Below, one piece after another: positions 18,041-28,400 of a stretch of 64,000 nucleotides of DNA. This stretch comes from Propionispira arboris. Its GTDB lineage: Bacteria > Bacillota > Negativicutes > Selenomonadales > Selenomonadaceae. The notes under the pieces are model-generated. The model was not told the DNA's origin, did no database searches, and worked only from the letters and a program-made list of their open reading frames with translations. Location of the stretch: assembly GCF_900109225.1 (NCBI RefSeq), contig NZ_FNZK01000007.1:1-64000 (forward strand), read 5' to 3'. Within the stretch, counting starts at the first letter, position 1. Each line of letters starts with the position of its first letter. Both the position numbers and the translations under genes were made by a program.

Positions 18041-19147
18041 TTGAAAACGGTAATGGGTATTATTGATCTTCAGGAAAACGATAAATTAATCAAAGAAATG
18101 ACAGCAAAACGACCTTTAGCAGCTGTTCCATTTGCTGGTCGATATCGATTGATTGATTTTTCATTATCAAGTATGGTGAATTCCGGCATGGATACAGTGG
18201 GAATTTTATTGCCAAATAAGTCACGTTCTATTTTAGATCATCTTCGTTCAGGCAAAGACTGGGATTTGGCACGTAAACATGATGGCTTGTTTTATTTACC
18301 TCCTGCAGAAGCTGAAAATGGGCTGCGCAATGGTAATATACAAAGTTTTTATCGCCATTTGGATTTCATTGAAAATAGTTCACAAAAATATGTGTTGATT
18401 TCCGGAAGTCGTATTGTTTATAATATGAATTTTGATAATGTATTGCGTTTCCATCAAAATACAGGTGCTGATATTACGATGGTCTACAATATGGAATCTA
18501 CAGAAAATACAGCAGGTGGTACGGTCATTAAGACTGCGGAAAATGGACTGGTTCAGGATATTGCTGTTCAGGCGGTTACGTATGAAGATGCTAAGGTTGC
18601 TATGGGAATTTACTTAATGGATAAACATATTTTTACAAATATTGTAGAATCGTGTTTTTCTCATGGTGGAACGAATTTTCTGATTGATGGTCTAATGCAT
18701 GTCGATGATTCTTATTCCATTTATGGTTTTAAGCATGATGGTTATGTCGCGAGGATTAATTCAACAGCCAGTTATTATAAAGCAAGTATGGAAATATTAA
18801 ATCCGGAAATTTGGCAGGAAATCTTTATGAACGTGGATCGGGTCTACACTAAAGTGAAAGATGAGGCTCCGGCTCAATATAAGAAGAATGCAAAAGCAAC
18901 GAATTCTTTGATTGCCAATGGTTGTGTTGTTGAGGGAACTGTCGAGAACAGTATTTTGTTTCGTGGTGTAAAAGTCGGGAAAGGCGTACATGTGAAAAAT
19001 AGTATTGTTATGCAAAAATGCGATCTGCAGGAAGATGCGTTGATTGAAAATGTTATTTGTGATAAGAACGTAGTTATTACCCACGGGAAATGGCTCAAGG
19101 GCGCTTCAAATTATCCGCTCATCGTTGAAAAAGGTGTTGTTATTTAA
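18041..19147 (+). CDS. glgD: GlgD, non-catalytic partner of glucose-1-phosphate adenylyltransferase
   Basis: A 368-residue paralogue of GlgC. The fold elements are retained (AAVPFAGRYRLIDFSLSSMVNSG, the C-terminal hexapeptide helix). The glycine-rich ATP loop is degenerate (MGIIDLQENDKLIKEMT), and the catalytic SGDHIY block has become SGSRIVYNM. This is the Firmicutes GlgD pattern, in which GlgD forms a hetero-oligomer with GlgC and alters its activity. The TTG start follows GGAGTGG. It lies 34 bases after glgC. Confidence 0.94.
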   Translation: MKTVMGIIDLQENDKLIKEMTAKRPLAAVPFAGRYRLIDFSLSSMVNSGMDTVGILLPNKSRSILDHLRSGKDWDLARKHDGLFYLPPAEAENGLRNGNIQSFYRHLDFIENSSQKYVLISGSRIVYNMNFDNVLRFHQNTGADITMVYNMESTENTAGGTVIKTAENGLVQDIAVQAVTYEDAKVAMGIYLMDKHIFTNIVESCFSHGGTNFLIDGLMHVDDSYSIYGFKHDGYVARINSTASYYKASMEILNPEIWQEIFMNVDRVYTKVKDEAPAQYKKNAKATNSLIANGCVVEGTVENSILFRGVKVGKGVHVKNSIVMQKCDLQEDALIENVICDKNVVITHGKWLKGASNYPLIVEKGVVI

Positions 19148-19156
19148 GGAGATGAG

Positions 19157-19259
19157 GCCGTCTCAAATGTATTAGCGTATTCCAGTGATAAACAAACGTT
19201 TTGTTTGCGCAAGGATGCTATGCATTTGAGGCGGCTTAGCTTGTTTCTACGGTAAGCTA
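19157..19259 (+). other. Hairpin-rich spacer between glgD and glgP
   Basis: A long-range stem pairs CTCAAATG near 19164 with CATTTGAG near 19223, extended by GCC/GGC after an internal bulge. Inside it is CAAAC/GTTTG near 19193-19207, and downstream TAGCTT/AAGCTA at 19237-19259. There is no T-run, so a simple terminator is unlikely. It may be an mRNA processing or stability element. Confidence 0.5.
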
Positions 19260-19289
19260 TACAAAAGAATGTGAGGGAGCTGTCGTATT

Positions 19290-21731
19290 TTGATTAAAGA
19301 TAAAGAGTTGAAAGATATATTAAAAACAAGGTTTACGCAAGCGGCCCACGCTATGTGGGGTAAGGACTTAACCGATCTTACGAAAAATGAAAGTTATCAG
19401 TCTCTTTCCCGCGTCATACGTCAATATATCAGTGAAAACTGGGTCAAGACCAATAAATATTATTTAGATCATAAAGAAAAACAGGTATATTATTTTTCAA
19501 TTGAGTTTCTACTTGGTCGCTTATTAAATAGTAATTTGATTAATATGAATTTTAAACAAATTTGTGAAGAGGCTTTTAAAGAATTAAATATGGATTTAAA
19601 TGTGATTTTAGATGAAGAACCTGATGCTGGACTTGGTAATGGTGGATTAGGGCGGCTGGCAGCCTGTTTTATTGATTCGATGGCAGCATTAGGTCTTCCT
19701 GGCCATGGGTGTGGTATTCGTTATAAATATGGTCTGTTTGAACAGAAGATTGTTAATAATTATCAAGTGGAAATACCAGATAACTGGCTTAAAGAAGGGT
19801 TTGCGTGGGAGTTTCGCAAAACTGACAAGGCAATTGAGGTCAGATTTGAAGGTAATGCCTATATGGAAAAACAAAAAAATGGAAAATTGAAAGCAATCCA
19901 TAAAGATTATACTTCGGTTACGGCCATTCCTTATGATGTACCAATTGTTGGGTATCGCAATAAAACAGTCAATACTTTGCGGCTTTGGAATGCCGAAGTA
20001 AATAAAGATTTCTCTGATTATGGATTATTGTCACATGAGCAGCAACAGGCTAAAATGCATTATAAACATAATGTCCAAAAGATCACAAAATATTTGTATC
20101 CGGATGATAGCTCATATGAAGGACGCAGACTTAGATTGATTCAGGAATATTTCTTTGTCTCAGCGGGGTTGCAGAGTATTGTTCGTCATTATCGGAAAAA
20201 AGGCATGAAATTAGTTGATTTTGCTGATAATATTGCAATCCATATAAATGATACACATCCAGCGGTAGGGGTAGCTGAACTCATGCGTATACTTATTGAT
20301 GAAGCGGATATGGAATGGGCTGAAGCTTGGAAAATTACAGTGGGAACGATGGCCTACACCAATCATACCATTTTGCCAGAGGCGTTGGAAAAATGGCCAA
20401 TTGACATGTTTAAGTCACTTTTGCCAAGAATCTATATGATTATTGAAGAAATCAACCGTCGCTTACTGGATGATGTTCGTGAGCGGTACGATGATGATGA
20501 ACATATGATTCAGGAATTATCTATTTTACAAGATGGGCAAGTGCATATGGCACGTTTAGCTGTTGTTGGCAGTCACAGTGTCAACGGGGTAGCGCAGATT
20601 CATTCTGATATATTAAAAAGTCATACCATGCATGATTTCAATACGTATTATCCGGGAAAATTCAATAACAAAACAAATGGTATTACACATCGGCGCTGGC
20701 TGATTGGAGCGAATCCTGAATTGGCCGCTTTAATTGATGATGCCATTTCGACAAAATGGCATAAACGACCGGAACGATTGATTGATTTATTGAAGTATAG
20801 TAAAGATAAAGCATTTACAAGTCAGGTGGAGAAGATTAAGTCGAAGCGAAAACAAGATTTGGCAAAATATATTAAAGAGCATAACAATCTTGTGGTCGAT
20901 CCAAATTCAATTTTTGATATCCAAATTAAACGGATTCATTCTTATAAACGCCAGATTATGAATTTATTACACATTATGGATCTATATAATCGTTTAAAAG
21001 AAAATCCAAAACTTGATATTGTGCCGCATACATTTATTTTTGGGGGTAAAGCAGCACCGGGGTATCATGTGGCCAAGGAAACGATTAAATTGATTAATAC
21101 GGTGGCGGAATTGGTAAATAATGATAAATCAATCCATAATAAAATAAAAATTGTCTTCATGGAAAATTATGGTGTATCTCTTGGCGAAATTTTATTCCCA
21201 GCTGCTGATATAAGCGAACAAATTTCTACTGCCAGTAAAGAAGCATCCGGTACAGGTAATATGAAATTCATGATGAATGGTGCAATTACACTCGGGACGC
21301 TTGATGGGGCAAATGTTGAAATCAGTCAAGCTGTAGGACCTGAAAATTGTGTAATATTTGGGCTGCGAGCCGAAGAAGTTTTAAACTATTATGCGAGCGG
21401 AAGTTATTCCGTTTGGGATGTCTATAACAATAATAGTCGTGTACGAACGGTTTTGGAACAATTGGTTAATGGATATTTTGTCAATGAAAATGAAGAATTT
21501 AGAGATCTCTATGATTATCTTTTAAATAGTAATGATGAATTTTTTGTCTTGAAAGATTTTGAGGCATATGCGAAAGCTCATCTGGAAATTGTAAAAAAAT
21601 ATCAGAACCGTTCGGCGTGGTTGACTTCAAGTGTTATAAATATTGCACATTCAGGAAAATTCTCCAGTGATCGAACGATTGAAGAGTATGCAAGAGATAT
21701 TTGGAAAATAAATCCTGTGTTGATTCCATGA
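19290..21731 (+). CDS. glgP: Glycogen/starch/alpha-glucan phosphorylase
   Basis: An 813-residue GT35 phosphorylase of normal length. Features include EPDAGLGNGGLGRLAACFIDS, IHINDTHPAVGVAELMR, NGITHRRWL and the PLP lysine site KEASGTGNMKFMMNGA. It releases glucose-1-phosphate from the non-reducing ends of glycogen using phosphate. The TTG start at 19290 follows GAGGGAGC. It lies between synthesis genes, which is common in Firmicutes glg clusters. Confidence 0.96.
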   Translation: MIKDKELKDILKTRFTQAAHAMWGKDLTDLTKNESYQSLSRVIRQYISENWVKTNKYYLDHKEKQVYYFSIEFLLGRLLNSNLINMNFKQICEEAFKELNMDLNVILDEEPDAGLGNGGLGRLAACFIDSMAALGLPGHGCGIRYKYGLFEQKIVNNYQVEIPDNWLKEGFAWEFRKTDKAIEVRFEGNAYMEKQKNGKLKAIHKDYTSVTAIPYDVPIVGYRNKTVNTLRLWNAEVNKDFSDYGLLSHEQQQAKMHYKHNVQKITKYLYPDDSSYEGRRLRLIQEYFFVSAGLQSIVRHYRKKGMKLVDFADNIAIHINDTHPAVGVAELMRILIDEADMEWAEAWKITVGTMAYTNHTILPEALEKWPIDMFKSLLPRIYMIIEEINRRLLDDVRERYDDDEHMIQELSILQDGQVHMARLAVVGSHSVNGVAQIHSDILKSHTMHDFNTYYPGKFNNKTNGITHRRWLIGANPELAALIDDAISTKWHKRPERLIDLLKYSKDKAFTSQVEKIKSKRKQDLAKYIKEHNNLVVDPNSIFDIQIKRIHSYKRQIMNLLHIMDLYNRLKENPKLDIVPHTFIFGGKAAPGYHVAKETIKLINTVAELVNNDKSIHNKIKIVFMENYGVSLGEILFPAADISEQISTASKEASGTGNMKFMMNGAITLGTLDGANVEISQAVGPENCVIFGLRAEEVLNYYASGSYSVWDVYNNNSRVRTVLEQLVNGYFVNENEEFRDLYDYLLNSNDEFFVLKDFEAYAKAHLEIVKKYQNRSAWLTSSVINIAHSGKFSSDRTIEEYARDIWKINPVLIP

Positions 21732-21849
21732 AGGTATTTTTCTAGGCTGGAAATAAAATGAAATTAGATTTATATAAAAGAAATTTTGCAGGCAAGCGAA
21801 TGACATTTTTATTTATGGTGAAAATTCAATGAGTTGGTGAGGCATTATC

Positions 21850-23922
21850 ATGGAGATTTCAAGACTTAGTGAGTTTGACTTATATTTATATCATCAAGGA
21901 ACCAATTATCATACGCATCAGATGTTAGGTGCACATTTAATAGAACAGAATGGTGTTTTGGGAGTTCGGTTTGCTGTTTGGGCACCTCATGCGAAATCTG
22001 TTAGTGTCGTCGGCGATTTCAACCAATGGAATAGTTCTTTAAACTATATGGAAAAAGTTTCGGACGGAGAAGTGTGGGCGCTCTTTATTCCAGATGTTAA
22101 AGTGGGTGATATTTATAAATATGATGTTGAGACAGTGCACGGTGGGCATATTTTAAAAGCAGATCCCTATGGATTTTATGCTGAAAAAAAACCGCAAACC
22201 GCGTCAAAAGTCTTTGATATCACTCAATATGGATGGCATGATCGGGTATGGGAAGAGCAGAAGAAGCAGCAAACATCCTATGAGTCACCGATGCTTATAT
22301 ATGAAGTGCACCTCGGTTCATGGCGTCGAAATTCTGCAGGGGACTATTTAAGCTATCGTGAACTGGCGGATTCGCTTATACAATATGTGAAAAAAATGAA
22401 TTATACACATATTGAATTTATGCCATTGTGTGAACATCCGTTTGATGGTTCATGGGGCTATCAGGCAACCGGATATTTTGCGGTAACAAGTCGTTATGGA
22501 TCGCCCGATGATTTTTGTTATTTAGTCGATACAGCCCATCAAAATGGCATTAGCATCATTATGGACTGGGTACCGGGACATTTTTGTAAAGATGAACAGG
22601 GCCTGCGGCATTTTGATGGGCAGCCGCTTTATGAATCTGATAATGAACGTCGGGCTGAAAACTGGGAATGGGGTACAACGAACTTTGATTATGGTCGTAC
22701 GGAAGTGCATAGTTTTCTGATTTCAAATGCTATGTTCTGGCTGGAGCAGTACCATATAGATGGTCTGCGGATTGATGCAGTGGCTAATATGCTTTATCTG
22801 AATTATGCCCGCAAAGATGGTGAATGGGAACCTAATAAATATGGAGATTCCGGTAATTTAGAAGGTATGGATTTTTTGCAAAAACTCAATCAGGCAATTT
22901 TTAAATATCATCCGTATGCATTGATGATGGCGGAAGAATCAACTTCCTGGCCGATGATATCAAAGCCCGTTCACATGGGGGGAATTGGTTTTAACTACAA
23001 ATGGAACATGGGCTGGATGAATGATATGCTTGATTATATGAGTTTGGATTCGAGTCAGCGTAAATGGAATCATGGTAAGGTTACATTTTCATTTGTTTAT
23101 GCATTTTCGGAAAACTTTGTCTTGCCGCTCTCACACGATGAGGTAGTTCATGCAAAAGGTTCATTAATCGAGAAAATGCCAGGTGATTATTGGCAAAAAT
23201 TTGCGAATTTACGGGCATTTTTTGGCTATTGGATAGCCCATCCTGGTAAAAAATTATTGTTTATGGGCAGTGAATTTGGTCAATTTATCGAATGGAAATA
23301 CGATGATAGTTTGGATTGGCACTTGGTACAGGAATATCCGATGCATGCGAAAATGGAGACGTATTCACAGAGCTTGAATGCCTTTTATTTGCAGCACCAG
23401 GCATTATGGGAAGTTGATTTTGATTGGCATGGATTTGAATGGATCGACTGTAATGATAATGAAAACAGTGTCATTTCTTTTATTCGCAAGGGGAAAGATC
23501 CCGATAACTTTCTCATTGTTGTGTGCAATTTTACGCCGGCAGTGTATCATGAATACCGGATTGGTGTGCCGGTAAAAGGTTCTTATCGAGAGATTTTTAA
23601 TAGTGATGCGGAAATGTTTGGGGGGTCCAATGTTTTGAATAAAGATGATATTTGTACGGAGAATGTCATTTGGCACAACCAGGAACAATCGATTCGCTTT
23701 ACAGTACCGCCTTTAGCTACTATTTATTTTCAATTGCAATTGGAAAAAAAAACAATAAATCGCTCTGTTGGTGAAAATATAGTTGCAGAAGCTAAAGCAA
23801 TAAAAACTTCAGTAAACTTAGACATGCCAAAACATAAAAAAACAGACATAATGAAAAAAGAGGTTTCAAATGATAAGGGCGCAAAAAAAAGATCCCGCCC
23901 CAAAAATAAGTCAATACAATAA
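21850..23922 (+). CDS. glgB: 1,4-alpha-glucan branching enzyme with a basic C-terminal tail
   Basis: A 690-residue GH13 branching enzyme. The CBM48 domain comes first (VRFAVWAPHAKSVSVVGDFNQWN). The catalytic residues follow in DGLRIDAVANM (nucleophile Asp), MAEESTSWP (acid/base Glu) and LSHDEVVH. It makes alpha-1,6 branches in glycogen. The usual sequence ends near residue 630. About 59 extra residues follow, rich in Lys and Arg (for example MPKHKKTD and GAKKRSRPKNK), probably disordered. GGTGAGG precedes the ATG. glgA begins 28 bases later. Confidence 0.95.
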   Translation: MEISRLSEFDLYLYHQGTNYHTHQMLGAHLIEQNGVLGVRFAVWAPHAKSVSVVGDFNQWNSSLNYMEKVSDGEVWALFIPDVKVGDIYKYDVETVHGGHILKADPYGFYAEKKPQTASKVFDITQYGWHDRVWEEQKKQQTSYESPMLIYEVHLGSWRRNSAGDYLSYRELADSLIQYVKKMNYTHIEFMPLCEHPFDGSWGYQATGYFAVTSRYGSPDDFCYLVDTAHQNGISIIMDWVPGHFCKDEQGLRHFDGQPLYESDNERRAENWEWGTTNFDYGRTEVHSFLISNAMFWLEQYHIDGLRIDAVANMLYLNYARKDGEWEPNKYGDSGNLEGMDFLQKLNQAIFKYHPYALMMAEESTSWPMISKPVHMGGIGFNYKWNMGWMNDMLDYMSLDSSQRKWNHGKVTFSFVYAFSENFVLPLSHDEVVHAKGSLIEKMPGDYWQKFANLRAFFGYWIAHPGKKLLFMGSEFGQFIEWKYDDSLDWHLVQEYPMHAKMETYSQSLNAFYLQHQALWEVDFDWHGFEWIDCNDNENSVISFIRKGKDPDNFLIVVCNFTPAVYHEYRIGVPVKGSYREIFNSDAEMFGGSNVLNKDDICTENVIWHNQEQSIRFTVPPLATIYFQLQLEKKTINRSVGENIVAEAKAIKTSVNLDMPKHKKTDIMKKEVSNDKGAKKRSRPKNKSIQ

Positions 23923-23950
23923 GAATGCAAAAAAGGAGGAATAAAACAAT

Positions 23951-25387
23951 ATGTTAAAAGTTCTTTTTGTAGCATCAGAAGTAGTACCATTTGCAAAAAC
24001 GGGTGGCCTGGCAGATGTAGCGGGCTCTTTGCCGAAAGAGTTACGGGCACAGGGGATTGATGTGCGAGTTGTTATGCCGAAATATGGAAATATAGCAGAA
24101 AAATATAAAAAAAAGATGAAACCGTTGCTTAATACGCAAATTCGTGTGGCCTGGCGTGAAAAATTTTGTGGTGTAGAATATGTAGAACATGATACCGTTC
24201 CGGTTTATTTTATTGACAATGAAGAATATTTCAAACGTGAAGGGTTTTATGGGTATGATGATGATGCAGAACGTTTTTCATTTTTCAGTCGTGCTGTATT
24301 AAATATGTTACCAAAACTTGATTTTAAGCCAGATATTATTCATATTAATGATTGGCATGCAAGTTTGGTAAGTGTTTTTCTGAAATTAGAACATCAGAAT
24401 GACCCTTATTATACAAATATCCGTACCGTTTATACGATTCATAATTTAAAATATCAGGGTGTTTTTCCCAAGAGCGTTATGAATGATGTATTGGGATTGG
24501 ATATGAAGTATTTTCAAAATGGTGATTTAGAATTTTTTGATGCAGTTAATTTTATGAAAGGCGGTATTATTTATTCAGATTACATCACGACAGTAAGCCG
24601 CACGTATGCGCAGGAAATCCAATATGAATATTTTGGTGAAAAACTAGATGGTTTATTGTGCAAACGTTCCAAAGAACTTGTTGGTATCATAAATGGACTC
24701 GATTATGATCTTTATAATCCTAAGACCGATAGGCATTTGGTGGTCAATTACGATGAGAATTCAACCAGTGCTAAGCTTGATAATAAAGTAGCTTTGCAGC
24801 AAGAACTTGGTCTGCCGGTGCACCGTAAGGTGCCTGTGCTGGCGATTGTATCGCGGCTCGTTGGTACGAAAGGCCTTGATCTTATTATTCGTATCATGGA
24901 TGAAATTTTACAGCATGAAGATGTACAGGTTGTTATTCTTGGGACAGGCGATAAAAAATATGAAGACTGGTTCAAAGGTTTGGCGTGGCGTTTCCCCAAA
25001 AAAGTTTCGGCGAATATCACCTTTAGTAATAGTTTAGCTCATAAAATTTATGCGGCAGCTGATATGTTTATCATGCCGTCTCGTTATGAACCATGTGGTA
25101 TTGGTCAGCTGATTGCACTTCGTTATGGAGCCATTCCGATTGTTCGTGAAACGGGCGGGTTAAAAGATACGGTTCAAGCTTTTGATAAATATACACAGAC
25201 TGGTAATGGTTTTGTTTTTACAAATTATAATGCACATGAACTTTTATTTGCGATCAAACAAGCTTTGGGGACTTATAGCGATCAATCCATTTGGAATACG
25301 ATTGTTCAAAATGCTATGACAAGTGATTACAGCTGGAAAAAATCAGCCCAGCAATATAAAGAACTCTATACGAGTCTAAAAAAATAG
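23951..25387 (+). CDS. glgA: Glycogen synthase (ADP-glucose)
   Basis: A 478-residue GT5 glycogen synthase. It opens with LFVASEVVPFAKTGGLADV, the KTGGL loop that contacts ADP-glucose. HINDWHASL and TIHNLKYQG follow in the N-terminal domain. The C-terminal domain has SRLVGTKGLDLI, MPSRYEPCGIGQL and ETGGLKDTV. It extends alpha-1,4-glucan chains from ADP-glucose made by GlgC/GlgD. AAGGAGGA precedes the ATG. Confidence 0.96.
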   Translation: MLKVLFVASEVVPFAKTGGLADVAGSLPKELRAQGIDVRVVMPKYGNIAEKYKKKMKPLLNTQIRVAWREKFCGVEYVEHDTVPVYFIDNEEYFKREGFYGYDDDAERFSFFSRAVLNMLPKLDFKPDIIHINDWHASLVSVFLKLEHQNDPYYTNIRTVYTIHNLKYQGVFPKSVMNDVLGLDMKYFQNGDLEFFDAVNFMKGGIIYSDYITTVSRTYAQEIQYEYFGEKLDGLLCKRSKELVGIINGLDYDLYNPKTDRHLVVNYDENSTSAKLDNKVALQQELGLPVHRKVPVLAIVSRLVGTKGLDLIIRIMDEILQHEDVQVVILGTGDKKYEDWFKGLAWRFPKKVSANITFSNSLAHKIYAAADMFIMPSRYEPCGIGQLIALRYGAIPIVRETGGLKDTVQAFDKYTQTGNGFVFTNYNAHELLFAIKQALGTYSDQSIWNTIVQNAMTSDYSWKKSAQQYKELYTSLKK

Positions 25388-25400
25388 ATCGAACTATGGG

Positions 25401-25440
25401 AAGCTTAACAGGTACTGTAATACTTGTTGGGCTTTTTCCA
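25401..25440 (+). terminator. Terminator after glgA
   Basis: A 14-pair stem, AAGCTTAACAGGTA with TACTTGTTGGGCTT including G.U pairs, followed by T residues. Confidence 0.7.
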
Positions 25441-25469
25441 TAGCTTGATTAATAAAAAGGTGAGGTAAT

Positions 25470-28400
25470 ATGCGGGAACAAAGAAAAATTATTCATAATT
25501 CACAGCATTCATATTATCGAAATCCGGTTGGTGCAGTTCGGGCAAAATCCAGTATTAAATTGAGTTTAGATGTAAATATGCGTGGTAATATATCTTCTAT
25601 ATTTGTTAGAATTTGGCAGGAAAGCTCTGGAGAAAAATTGGTTCCGATGTCTACGGTTTCTGCAGGTACAGACTGTGATCATTATACTTGTGAAATTATG
25701 GTTCCGGATAAAGGCTGCCTGCTTTGGTACTATTTTGTGATTGTGACGGCAACAAAATCTTTTTTTTATGGAAATAATATGGAGCATTTAGGCGGCGTAG
25801 GACAGTGCTATGACCATGTGCCGCCTTCATTCCAAATTACGGTATTCAATATAGGTGCTAAGACACCGGATTGGTTTAAACATTCGGTCATGTATCAAAT
25901 CTTTCCAGATCGATTTTATCGCAGCGGAGATAAATTGATTTCTAAAAAAGGCGCCGTTATTCATGCCAATTGGGAAGATGCCCCCTGTTACTATAAAGAT
26001 GTTGATACCAAAGAAATTGTAGCTTATGATTTTTTTGGTGGAAATTTGACGGGGATAATCGAAAAGCTGCAGTATCTGAAAGAATTAGGTATCTCTGTTA
26101 TTTACTTGAATCCAATTTTTGAATCACCGAGTAATCATCATTATGATACAGGAGATTATCATAAAATTGATCCCTTATTGGGCAGCAATGAAGACTTTAC
26201 CGTATTGTGTGAAACGGCCAAAACGATGGGCATAGCAATTATTATCGATGGTGTTTTTAGTCATACCGGTAGTGACAGCAAATATTTTAATCGGGATGGC
26301 AATTACGATTCAATTGGTGCTTTTCAATCGACGCGTTCACCATATTATGAGTGGTATAGTTTTCATAATTATCCCTATGAATATGATAGTTGGTGGGGTT
26401 TTCATACATTGCCAAATGTGAATGAAACTATACCATCCTACATGGATTTCATCATTAATCAAGATGACAGTGTGCTGAAACATTGGATCAAAAAAGGTGT
26501 TAGTGGTTGGCGGCTTGATGTGGTGGATGAACTTCCAGCGGCTTTCTCGCAACGTTTTTATCAGGTTCTCAAAGAAGAAAATCCGGATGCTGTTTTGATA
26601 GGTGAGGTATGGGAAGATGCTTCAAATAAGATTAGTTATGGGTCAACGCGGGAGTATCTTTGTGGACAAGAGATGGATTCAGCGATGAATTATCCGTTCC
26701 GTCGGATCGTTTTAGATTTTCTCTTAGACTATGTGGATGCAGAGCAAACCAATCGGAAACTTTTGAGCCTTCAAGAAAATTATCCGATTGAAAATTTTTA
26801 TGCAATGATGAATCTTGTCGATAGCCACGATGTGGAACGTGCGATCACAACATTAGGCGAAGCACCTTTTTATGAAGGCATGCCAGCGGTGAATCAGGGA
26901 AAATATCGTATGGATCAGGAGCATTTTCAATTAGGGTTGGATCGTCTCAAATTAGCAGTTTTATGGCAGATGACATTTCCTGGTGTTCCTTGCGTATATT
27001 ATGGGGATGAAATTGGAATGCAAGGATTTAAAGATCCTTATAATCGTGGCACTTATACCTGGGGTAAAGAAAATAAAATTCTGTTAGATTGGTATAAACG
27101 TGTGATAGCACTGCGAAATCAGCATGTTGTTTTGCAAACTGGTAAGTTGATTCCAATCTATGATACGGCTGATGTATATGCGTATGCGAGGATTCTTGAA
27201 AAAAATCAAGATGTTTTTGGTAAAGCAGCGGATAATGAAGTATTTATTGTTTTACTCAATCGCAGTAAAGTGCATGAACGGACGGTCGAATTGGATGTAC
27301 ATGGGATAGCTTGTGGATCGCTTACAGAAGTGTTCCATAACGGCGAGTTGGTTATGGTGCATAATGGAAAACTGACGATTACAATCAAGGCATTGACAGG
27401 ACTTGTCTATCAGATGATTTCTGAAGCTGAGCAGCTGCCACGCCGTGCCGGGATTTTACTGCATCCAACATCATTGCCATCTAAGTATGGAATTGGTGAT
27501 TTTGGTAAGCCGGCCTATGATTTTGTCGATTTTTTGGTGGGGGCAAAGCAGAAATTGTGGCAGATCCTGCCACTTAATCCAGTGGGCTATGGATATTCAC
27601 CTTACCAGTCCCCTTCAGCTTTTGCGGGGAATCCGATGCTTATTTCATTGACTCAACTATTGGATGAGGGGCTGCTTACGGCACAGGATGTCAAGGTTCC
27701 CTTTGCAGATGTCCGTCATTGCGTTTATTTTGAGGGTGTCTGGGCATTTAAAGAAAAATGTCTCCACAAAGCACATCAAAAATTTGTGACAGCAGAAGCT
27801 GACGGTGCTTATCAGGCTTTTTGTGACGAAAACAAGGTATGGCTGGAAGACTATGCTCTTTTTATGGCACTGAAAAAACAATTTAAGGAAACTGCTTGGA
27901 ATACTTGGGATAAGGACCTAATTTCACGGCAGCCAGGAATTTTGACGAAATTTCGTAAGCTGCTTCATACAGAAATTTCGTACTATCAATTTTTGCAATA
28001 TATATTTTTTAAGCAATGGAAAAAATTGCGAGAATATGCCAATAGCAAAGGTATTGAAATCATTGGTGATATGCCGATTTTTATTGCTCATGACAGCTCT
28101 GATGTCTGGGCAAATCAAAACCTATTTTTACTCGATGAAGCAGGACATCCACTCAAGGTGGCTGGCGTACCGCCTGATTATTTTAGTGTAACAGGACAAC
28201 TTTGGGGGAACCCTCATTATTGCTGGGATCAGATGGAACAAGATGATTATCTGTGGTGGCGCAATCGTTTCAAAACACTGTTGACGATGGTGGATATTAT
28301 TCGTGTTGATCATTTTCGTGGGTTTGAATCGTATTGGGAGGTAGATGGCGCAGCAACAACTGCGATCGATGGAAAATGGGTTCAAGGACCAGGCCGGCAT

